Shown in pieces: positions 1-8,973 of a stretch of 39,241 bases of DNA (positions are counted from its first letter, which is position 1; every line of letters starts with the position of its first letter). A model generated the notes under the pieces. That model saw nothing but the letters and a program-made list of their open reading frames with translations. It did no database searches and had not been told where the DNA came from. Both the position numbers and the translations under genes were made by a program. Origin of the DNA: Amphimedon queenslandica (lineage: Eukaryota > Porifera > Demospongiae > Haplosclerida > Niphatidae); the NCBI RefSeq assembly GCF_000090795.2, contig NW_003546245.1, positions 681,316 to 720,556 of the forward strand, given 5' to 3'.

Positions 1-2225
1 TGATGACCATTGTTACTGGCAGTGATTAGAGCACTCCCTCCATTATTGTCTTGAATGTTAACATCAGCACCTTTTTTAAGTAACAGTTCCACAACCTGGT
101 GATGACCCTTCCTACTAGCTACATACAAAGCTGTTTGTCCTATTTTATCTTGTACATTAGCATCAGCATTATGCTTCATTAATAATTCAATAACTTGTGT
201 ATGGCCTTTTTCACTGGCCAGCATTAGTGCTGTTGCTCCATTTTTATGAGTTTGAATGCTAGTATAAGCATGGCCTTCAATAAGTAATGATTTCACAACC
301 TGGTCATGGCCAAGCTGACTAGCGCCTGTTAGAGCAGTCCATCCATCATTGTTTTGAATGTTAACATCAGCACCTTCTTTAAGTAACAGTTCCACAACCT
401 GGTGATGACCATTGATACTGGCAGCCATTAGAGCAGTCCATCCATCATTGTTTTGAATGTTAACATCAGCACCTTCTTTAAGTAACAGTTCCACAACCTG
501 GTGATGACCATTGTTACAAGCAGCCATTAGAGCAGTCCATCCATTATTGTCTTGAATGTTAACATCAGCACCTTCTTTAAGTAACAGTTCCACAACCTGG
601 TGATGACCATTGTTACTGGCAGCCATTAGAGCAGTCCATCCATCATTGTTTTGAATGTTAACATCAGCACCTTCTTTAAGTAACAGTTCCACAACCTGGT
701 GATGACCATTGTTACTGGTAGTCATTAGAGCAGTCCATCCATAATTGTCTTGAATGTTAACATCAGCACCTTCTTTAAGTAACAGTTCCACAACCTGGTG
801 ATGACCATTGACACTGGCAACCATTAGAGCAGTCTGTCCATTATTGTTTTGAATGTTAACATCAACACCTTCTTTAAGTAACAGTTCCACAACCTGGTAA
901 TGACCATTGTTACTGGCAGTAAATAGAGCAGTCCATCCATTATTGTCTTGAATGTTAACATTAGTACCTTCTTTAAGTAACAGTTCCACAACCTGGTGAT
1001 GACCATTGACACTGGCAGCCATTAGAGCAGTCACTCCATTATTGTTTTGAATGTTAACATCAACACCTTCTTTAAGTAACAGTTCCACAACCTGGTGATG
1101 ACCCTTCATACTAGCTACATACAAAGCAGTTCGTCCTTTAGCATCTTGCATATTAACGATAGCATCATGTTGTAGTAGGATCATAATAGTTTGGTCATGA
1201 CCATTCACACTAGCATACATTAGTGCAGTTGCTCCTTCTTGTGTTTGAATATTAGCATAAGCGCCTTCCTCCAGTAGCATTTTCACTATCTGATGGTGAT
1301 CATTTTCACTAGAAGCCATCAGTGCAGTTATTCCAATCTTGTTTTGAATGTTAACATCAGCACCTTCTTTAAGTAACAGTTCCACGATCTGGTGATGACC
1401 ATTGCCACTGGCAACGATCAGAGCAGTCAATTTATTATTGTCTTGAATGTTAACATCAGCACCTTCTTTAAGTAACAGTTCCACAACCTGGCAATAGCCA
1501 TTCTGACTGGCAGCAATTAGAGAAGTCACTCCATCATTGTTTTGAACATTAACAGCAGCACCTTCTTTAAGTAACAGTTCCACAACCTGGTGATGACCAT
1601 TGATACTGGCAGTCATAAGAGCAGTCCATCCCTCATTATTTTGAAAGTCAATATCAGCACCTTCTTTAAGTAACAGTTCCACAACCTGGTGATGACCCTT
1701 CATACTAGCTACATACAAAGCAGTTCGTCCTTTAGCATCTTGCATATTAACAATAACATCATGTTGTAGTAGGATTATAATAACTTGGTCATGACCTTTC
1801 AAACTAGCATACATTAGTGCAGTTGCTCCTTCTTGTGTTTGAATATTAGCATAAGCGCCTTCCTCCAGTAGCATTTTCACTATCTGATGGTGATCATTTC
1901 CACTAGAAGCCATCAGTGCAGTTACTCCAATCCTGTTTTGAATGTTAACATCAGCACCTTCTTTAAGTAACAATTCCACAACCTGGTAATGACCATTGTT
2001 ACTGGCAGTAAATAGAGCAGTCCATCCATTATTGTCTTGAATGTTAACATTAGTACCTTCTTTAAGTAACAGTTCCACAACCTGGTGATGACCATTGACA
2101 CTGGCAGCCATTAGAGCAGTCACTCCATTATTGTTTTGAATGTTAACATCAGCACCTTCTTTAAGTAACAGTTCCACAACCTGGTGATAATTATTGACAC
2201 AGGCAATCATAAGAGCTGTCATTCC
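1..2225 (-). repeat. Ankyrin-repeat coding array, 99 bp units with higher-order duplication
   Basis: About 22 tandem 33-codon units with a core of N-G-x-T-A-L-M-x-A-S and H-H-Q-V-V-E-L-L-L, followed by K-E-G-A-D-V-N. Several units are nearly identical at the nucleotide level. A divergent three-unit block at 1091-1360 recurs at 1685-1954, exactly 594 bp (6 units) away. A rare variant at 893 recurs at 1982, 1089 bp (11 units) away. This indicates recent segmental duplication or gene conversion inside the array. The array continues beyond the left edge. Confidence 0.93.
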
Positions 2226-4443
2226 GGTTTCATTTCTATAATCAATGTCAATTTGCAATTGTAAAAGTAGCTCCATTTGCATTAGGAAACCTGATTCAGC
2301 AGCATCAAGAAAAAATTTTTCAAAAATGATTTCATCAAATGATTTCAGAATAAAATGATCATTAACACTCATTTCAATTATACCAATTTGCTGCATGAAA
2401 TTAATTTGTGATGATGCCTTTTTAATAAGTACTTCAGATTGAACAATTGGAGCTAAATATTTGATGCATATTGATCCTTTCTCAATGCGAATGTGACTCA
2501 GCACTCTACTATTATCCCTGAAGATATAGTGGATGACTTTCTTAAAGCTTGCTAATATTACTGATCCCCACCTTCTGTCAAGTTTAAAGACAACTTCACA
2601 AACTGCATCAGTTGAGTCATGAGTGGGATTTATTGTTTCTTCTATAATATTTAATATATGCTGCAGAGAAGATGATTTTTCAAATGTGTTTAATTTTTTC
2701 ATGTAATTTCTTAGTTTACTTTGTACATCACATTTTGCAGACAAAAAAACTCCAGCTATTTCATGAATCAAGTCACAGTTAAGAAATGAATAATGCGGCT
2801 TAATCTTGCTAAAAAGGTGATCGGCACTTGTTATATTGGATAGACCAGGTATACTGAAATATTCCTCAATATATATGCATATAATCTTTATTTCTTTAGT
2901 GCTGGTGGATTCAGCTAGAACTATTCTGATTTGTGTTACCAAAGAAGCAAAGTCTCTTTTTAGATTTTGAATATTTTGTAAAACTTCACTTTCTGAACTG
3001 ATTTTGACAGTTACTTCATTTTGAGCTCTTTTAATGCTAACTTGACTTTCATGTATTGAATCTGTTAATAAAGAGAATTAAACATTTAATTAGCAATGCT
3101 CATACTTTTAGATTCTTTATCTGTCACTTCATGTATATCAGAATGTAACTGTATTAGTAGAGGAACATCTAAAAAGTTGTCTTAAAATATTATGCATCAT
3201 AAAAGATATTTATTTACTGTGGTCATTTGATAGTCTATCAGAAATTACAGTTAGCCCAACTTTTTGTAGTGAAGTAATGAAAGACAAGAATACACCACCA
3301 GGATTAGAATGGGTCTTAAGTATTGACAATAATGAATAAACTAATTTATTAGCTCTGTCATAAGGAGAAATGCTAGTATTCTGAACTGCAATATGTACTG
3401 CTTCAGGAATACATTTGAGTGAAAAAAGAGAATCATTTAATTGAGATATTACGTCAACATTTCCAGCTAGTGTGATACAGATATTGGCTAAATTCTTCTT
3501 TAATGTGTCATACTCTATTTTATTTCATATAAAATTAATTTGTAACATACATTCATTTTTTACCCCTTTCTGTTGATGAACCAGTTTCATTGCTATGAGG
3601 AGACATAGGCTCAGGCTGGGAAATTTTTTCTTGCAATGAAATTGACAAAGGATGTTGCTCTGGCATTGTTCTGTTTTGTTCTTGAATTTTATTTGTGGCA
3701 TCAGACGAAACAACTTCACGTGAAAAGTCTACAGACACTGCATACATCAGATGTAAAATCAATAGAATAATTTAAATGTATTACCTTCTTCTAATTGAAG
3801 TTCAATATTGAGCCATTCTGCTGATAATTGACTATGGACATTTTCACAGGTTCCACCTTGAGATAAAATACAACCAAGAAATAGCTCATAACGGTCCATC
3901 AACTGTGATACATCTTGTATTGAGTACAGGTCAGTCATTAACTCATCAATAATTCCAGGGTATGTTAATGGAATTGATTGAGATATTAAGCTAACGGCAA
4001 AGATCTGAGCAATTGCTTCTTTCATGTAGTAATTTGATGCTTTCTCTAATTCATCAGAATGCATACGAAGGGACTCCTCAATCAGCTTACAAACTATTAA
4101 CAATTAATCAATTAAATCTACGGTGCATTTCATACTTACCTTGTTCAATAGTGATAGGACCAGGATTCAGTTCCACATCTCCTGATAGGAGAATGATCAA
4201 CTGAAATAATAAAAATACAAGAAGAAAGCAAGAGCATCCAACAAGCCACGAAAATTTTACACCACACAGCCCAGCAGCAGTACCAGTAGTTTGATTATTC
4301 ATCCCGTCTAGAGGATCGGTTACCTCAGGCTGATGGCTATTGCTGTGTTGTGACTTCCGTGACTCTGCTCCGCGTCGGTGACTGCTAGATAAACGACAGT
4401 GCCACAGACCAATGGCAGCTCTCCACTGAGAAAGATCAATCAT
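1..4443 (-). CDS. 2A-headed ankyrin-repeat protein with death-fold-like helical N-terminus (3' end outside window)
   Basis: Five phase-consistent exons on the minus strand: 4443-4140, 4093-3785, 3737-3564, 3514-3218 and 3061-1. The frame is open to the window edge, giving about 1381 residues. Residues 64-86 are strongly hydrophobic and run directly into SGDVELNPGP, a 2A ribosome-skipping motif (skip predicted between G95 and P96). Residues ~100-360 are mostly helical with no family I can name; the block around 263-361 resembles a CARD/death-type helical bundle, tentatively. Residues ~362-640 form a conserved-looking domain with a K-L-x-x-R-W-G motif, which I recall preceding ankyrin arrays in other invertebrate proteins. 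From ~640 onward there are about 22 ankyrin repeats. The start could be M1 at 4443 or an internal Met at 4302 (48 residues before the skip). An acceptor-like TTTTGACAG at about 4497 allows a further 5' exon. Likely an innate-immune-type or scaffold protein; this is inference. Confidence 0.75.
4156..4185 (-). other. 2A-like ribosome-skipping motif (SGDVELNPGP)
   Basis: The minus-strand frame reads S-G-D-V-E-L-N-P-G-P. It matches the D-(V/I)-E-x-N-P-G-P consensus of 2A/StopGo peptides, at which the ribosome omits the Gly-Pro bond. Translation would release the first ~95 residues, hydrophobic segment included, and restart at Pro (codon 4158-4156). The hydrophobic run at 4254-4186 abuts it with no linker. 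Similar signal-like 2A sequences are known at the N-termini of sea-urchin NLR proteins and in some non-LTR retrotransposon ORFs. Activity here is predicted, not shown. Confidence 0.85.
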
Positions 4444-4672
4444 TGCTGTGTAAAGCAGGCTGAAGGAAAGGAACGAGGGGATGAAATAGGCTAAGTCTGT
4501 CAAAATAAGAAGGCTCTTTACTCTTTGGTATGTATACAGTATATACAGACTTGGAAATTATGTGACACTCCTACTGGTGAAAGGAGGAGCTAGAACTACA
4601 TAAATCTATCTATCTATATATCTATATGTACAATCAAAAAATTCAAAATTGATGTTCAATTAGTTGTGATAG

Positions 4673-5887
4673 TTATATTCTTTCAGATAGCCATATTGCT
4701 GTCTTACATCCAGTTCTTATTATTTGTGAGAATATCTCATAAGCAGGAGCCTATACAAAAATAACATATAACATAACAATGCATAATACATAATTGCAGT
4801 ATTACTTGTTCAGCATCATGTTCTAAACCAGTTTCAAGATGATCCAACTCGTCATCTCTACAATCCTTTATACTCTAATAATAATTTAAAAAGACCACTA
4901 ACAATAACAATAAACAAGAGCTAGTGTACAATAATGCACTACATTATTGTTAAAATATCAGTAGTATGAAAAAAATAACAAGTAAAGATAACAAGCGCAC
5001 GAGTATACTTTTAAAAGTTCTTCATCTTTCTCTTCTCTATTCAACAGCTCCCTTAGCTGACTATGTAAATAAAATAACAATTTATTGTTTTGTGAGGCTC
5101 AGTCAATAACATACTCATTATAATGCTCTCCAATTGCTTGTTCAACAGCAACAGTACAAGCCATTGCTGCCTCTTTACCTAATAGTGCACTACCAGCACC
5201 TGATAACAGGAGAGAGGGAGAGGAGGGGGAATAGGACAAAGGAGAGAAGGGAATATATTCAAGTTATCAATGAGTAATTACAGTGACTGTTATATCATAC
5301 CCAGTGCATATCCAGCTATGTTCCACAGAGGCATCAAAGCAGTTGGTCTCACTCTTCTTTCCTTCACTAGTCTTTCAAATAATTCCAAATGAGCTTTCTC
5401 TTGCTCCCACATATGCTATAATAATAATAATAATAATAATAACAATAATAATAATAATAATAATAATAATAATTTATGATTCATAATAGCAGGAAACAGA
5501 GTCAATAGGCTGCTGATTGCAAGTTCATTTTTTATTTTAAATTTTCATAAATTAACAAACTGTTTTAACACCTTGTTCACACCCTCTGAAATGTGAACAA
5601 GCTTGTAAAACAGTACAACTAAAAATTCCCCCAAAAAGTGTTTTAATAACAATGCTATCAATCAAAACTCATCAATTTACAGGAGGATATACTGTACATA
5701 CCTTTACTACTGGACCAGCTGAAGGATGAGTTCCCAGTACTGCCATTTGTCCAGTGTATATTCTATCAGCTCCATACTCTCCAGCATGATCCACTCTTAT
5801 AATCCTGTCTATTGCTGGGTGAGGACGAGGAGTAGAATAATACCTACACCTCAACAAAGAAACTGCCAATCTTCTGACTTTCATCAT
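4673..5887 (-). CDS. COQ7: 5-demethoxyubiquinone hydroxylase, mitochondrial (COQ7/CLK-1)
   Basis: Di-iron enzyme hydroxylating demethoxyubiquinone in the penultimate step of ubiquinone synthesis, at the mitochondrial inner membrane. Six exons: 5887-5702, 5415-5301, 5199-5115, 5060-5009, 4874-4806 and 4750-4673, totalling 194 residues, close to the usual animal length. The N-terminus is Arg-rich with no acidic residues before D27, consistent with a mitochondrial presequence. Metal ligands are visible: E37 (DHAGEYGA), E68 and H71 (QEKAH), E120 (VEQAIGEHY), E155 and H158 (DDELDH), and an ExxLEHDAE-type motif follows. The C-terminus AIWLSERI matches the family. The start is the first of two Met codons, and only the second may be used. 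The stop lies 229 bp upstream of the ankyrin gene's ATG on the same strand. Complete, with no defects seen. Confidence 0.95.
5416..5473. repeat. (TAA)n microsatellite in COQ7 intron 1
   Basis: About 19 ATA/TAA-type triplets with one interruption, directly next to the splice acceptor of COQ7 exon 2. The A/T tract supplies the T-rich stretch before the acceptor on the minus strand. Confidence 0.9.
5559..5614. repeat. Imperfect inverted repeat (hairpin) in COQ7 intron 1
   Basis: Arms 5559-5581 and 5592-5614 (23 bp each) are reverse complements with three mismatches, separated by 10 bp. Outer parts are ACTGTTTTA / TAAAACAGT and inner parts CTTGTTCACA / TGTGAACAAG. It may be a small fold-back element remnant. 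No clear target-site duplication was found. Confidence 0.7.
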
Positions 5888-6005
5888 CTTTCATAATAAT
5901 TTAATAAATTAAATAGCCCAGCCCACCTGTTAATAGTGTTAGCCACACCTGTGAACTGAGTAATTATTAATCATATTTATTTTTAATATTAAACACTATT
6001 TTTCT

Positions 6006-8753
6006 TTATTTATAGTTTAGTGTATCAAATACAGACTCCATTGGGTCTCTACTGAGTCCATCCAGGACTTTCCTTGTTGCAGTAGATATCTTCTTCTTCT
6101 GCTTGACTTTCTTGTCTTGTTTCTGGGCCATCATTAGCTTAATCGTTCTCCGATACTATTAAACGATAATAATTATTTATTACTTTGTAGATGCTCACAG
6201 CATTTGGTGTCTGATAGTGTGGGTTTTGATACAGCGTGGCTCCTCCAAAGCTACCAGAAAATATTTTAATTAAATTTAGAGTGAATCTAGGGCCAATCTC
6301 TGTCAGTGTCTTGCCATCATCAACAATCTAGAAAAATAATAAAAAATTATAAAAGCTTTATTTATACACCAAAAAACTACAATAATAGTCTTGCCTGATA
6401 GTTTCTGAACCAGATATGATTGTCAAGGAGACCAAAGTGAAACATGTGATCAATGAATGGTTTGCTCTTTGGATGGTAGTAAGGAGTACTGAATATTTTA
6501 ATAAATAATTCCTTTAACAGTGAATAGTGAGGCGAACCAGTGAAAGACTTTGTATTATAGAGACAGTGAATGTATTAATGATAATAATGTAGGGAGGGAT
6601 CTTACTGGATCAAATGAGAGAAGTGGACGTGATCCTAGAAGACAGTTACCAGTTAATTTCAATTCATTCATCGTGTGAACTAAAAAATAATAACATCATT
6701 AGATCTACATACGTTTACATTAGTACACTATACAATAGAAAAGTATTGCAAGAACTTTCTTTTTTTCCAGGGGTCATTGCTTTTATTTTTAAAATGGATC
6801 ATTTTTTTTAAATGCTCATAACTCAAAAATTTTTTGCTGGAAGCGGCTCAAACTTTGTGCATAGCATAAGGACATCAATATTTATCAGAAAATGTAATAA
6901 AAATTTGGGGTGATTTCGAAGCCATTCTTCGGAAAAACCATGGGCTATAGTCTTGGGTAATTCTCAAAATTTGGGTTGTTTTTTTAAAATGGCCATAACT
7001 TGAAAAGTTGAGATCGGAATCGACTCAAACTTTCTACACATCATAAGGACATTAATATGTATCAGAAAATGTAATGAAAATTTGGGGTGATTTCGGAGCC
7101 ATTTTTCGGAAAAACCATGGGCTATAGTCTTGGGTATTTTTCAAAATTTGGCTTGTTTTTTAAAATGGCCATAACTTAAAAAGTTGAGCTCGGAATCAAC
7201 TCAAACTTTCTACACATAATGAGAACATCAATATGTATCAGAAAATGCAATAAAAATTTGGGGTGATTTTGGAGCCATTTTTTGGAAAAACCATGGGCTA
7301 TAGCCTTGGGTATTTTTCAAAATTTGGCTCATTTTTTAAAATGGCCATAACTTGAAAAGTTGAGCTCAGAATCGACTCAAACTTTCTACAAATCATAAGG
7401 ACATCAATATGTATTAGAAAATGTAATGAAAATTTGGGGTGATTTCGGAGCCATTTTTTGGGAAAAACCATGGGCTATAGTCTCTTGGGTATTTTTCAAA
7501 ATTTGGCCCATTTTTAAAAATGGCCATAACTTGTAAAATTGAGCTCGGAATCGACTCCAACTTTCTGCATAGCATAAGGACATACTTTCAGCTTATTCTA
7601 ATCAAAATTGCATTCTTAATGAACTCTTAAGTTGCTCAAAAATTTGGCTAAAGACCCTGTACTACTGCAACTTTGCAAATAAGTAAATGCTAATACTGTA
7701 GAGTGTTACCATTTTCTACTAGAAACTTTGCCGAGGGACCATTTGGTAAATGAGAAATCCTAAAAGAGTTAACTTATAATTCAGTTTTATAAAAAAATAA
7801 CTTACCACATGTAGAGATCTTTTCTTTTTCTCATTTCAAAGAAAATGCACTTAGTACAGTTCTTCATTTCACACAACTAATGAGACAAAATAAACAGGAA
7901 TATAACCAATATTTTAACATATTATTAAATAAAAGCAAGTACCTTAAGCCTACTATTTTTAGCGTCTACTAAATTTAGCTATATTAGCGAGAGAGCTTTA
8001 AATCGCTAAATTAAATAGACACCAAAATAATAATTATTCATTATAATGGTTATTATTTATAGTTAATTTGGTTAAAAATGCTAAAATTAGTAACGCTAAA
8101 CATAAATTTTGCTGATTTCGCTAAAATTAGTAGACGCAAATAATAGTAGGCTTAAGGTATCTTATTGATATGTGTGTATGTGGACAAACTTCAACAAGAG
8201 ATGAAAGGTCATCTTTCCTATCAAGCTTGTTATCTGTGTGTGATGAAAGTGTATAAAATTCATTTGCTTGTTAGCAGTGTTAGTGCTAGCACTGCATTAA
8301 CACGTTGCATCAAAAGAATGTTAATTACCTGATCTTGAGTGAGGGAGCAACGTCTTAATGTCATTCATTAAGTGACGAGATCTAAAATTAAATAATTATA
8401 GAGTATTTAATTAATTAGTGAGGATTCAATTAACACCCACACAAAAAGGTGTAGCTAAATGTAACGAGGTCGAGGGTTACTGTACCTGTATGTAACACCA
8501 CGAGCACATAGAATTAATACTCGAGTCTTATTCTTCCATTTCTTGGCCTAAACAAAATTAAATTTACATAGCATGCTTCAAATTCAAAGCACAAATTCTT
8601 CAATGCCTTTTTGTCTAGAGGTTCCCCATCTTCTATTATTAATAATGGCGGATCTTTAGTATCTGTCTCCCTCTTTCTCTTTTTCCCTTTCTTGCTTTCT
8701 TTACTGGGAACAAAACGAACCTGACCTGTTGCTTCTTCCACGTGTTCCTCCAT
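6006..8753 (-). CDS. BRIX1: Ribosome biogenesis protein BRX1 (Brix domain)
   Basis: Nucleolar factor for 60S subunit assembly. Ten phase-consistent exons: 8753-8568, 8547-8486, 8381-8329, 8233-8190, 7876-7806, 7759-7710, 6679-6606, 6547-6395, 6327-6199 and 6155-6006, giving 323 residues. The N-terminal ~62 residues are charged (GKKRKR). The Brix domain runs from about residue 63 (KKWKNKTRVLIL, SRHLMNDIKTLLPHS) through NGPSAKFLVEN and TGNCLLGSRPLLSFDP to GPRFTLNLIKIFSGSFGG. The C-terminal tail is Lys-rich. Two donors are non-standard: the intron after 6395 begins GC (AACTATCAG|GCAAGA), and the one after 8190 is a weak GTTTGT. The stop is 118 bp from the COQ7 start. The start codon faces the RADIL-like gene 220 bp away. 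Confidence 0.93.
6768..7670. repeat. Satellite array A (~177 bp monomers) in BRX1 intron 6
   Basis: About five tandem copies with landmarks ACTCAAACTTTCTACAC and a following ACAT at 6872, 7049, 7225, 7401 and 7580 (spacings 177, 176, 176, 179). Each unit also carries AACCATGGGCTATAG and ATGGCCATAACTTG. Copies degrade towards both ends. The same family, with different spacing and an added palindrome, recurs at 16600-16970, 24030-24540 and 34690-35130. Confidence 0.9.
7940..8159. mobile_element. MITE-like element with ~36 bp terminal inverted repeats, in BRX1 intron 4
   Basis: The left end starts TACCTTAAGCCTACTATT. The right end is its reverse complement (AATAGTAGGCTTAAGGTA), and similarity continues inward through GCGTCTACTAA. 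Total length is 220 bp with no ORF. The interior is rich in GCTAAA/TTTAGC words. TA at both ends fits a TA target-site duplication of Tc1/mariner type. It fills most of the 313 bp intron between exons 8190-8233 and 7806-7876. Confidence 0.85.
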
Positions 8754-8973
8754 TGCAAAAGTTAATAGTTAACTAACCAGTGTTGAATAGTTAACTAACT
8801 AGAAATTTATAACTTGAGGAATTTAATTAACTGCCCCACCCAGCCCAGCCTACTGTATCATCTGCATCAGATAAACACACTAGGAGCACTCAAGCTACAG
8901 CAAAGGCTACAAGGTGTTGTAGTCATACCAAACAGCAAGTCAGCGGTATAAAACAGCATACTCAAGGCCGTTA
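8754..8973. promoter_or_regulatory. Shared divergent 5' region of BRX1 and the RADIL-like gene
   Basis: Only 220 bp separate the two start codons, so both promoters and 5' UTRs must lie here or in undetected upstream exons. A C-rich stretch (CCCCACCCAGCCCAGCC) sits near 8833. No TATA box is clear. Inferred from gene layout. Confidence 0.55.

Noticed and set aside
1-2225. Regular 99 bp direct repeats resembling a CRISPR-like or satellite array
   Set aside because: The minus-strand frame is open throughout and encodes 33-residue ankyrin repeats joined in phase to upstream exons; there are no unique spacers.
4444-4503. Apparent start of the ankyrin gene at 4503
   Set aside because: The codon there is TTG, not ATG; the first in-frame ATG is at 4443. 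The sequence around 4497 looks like a splice acceptor.
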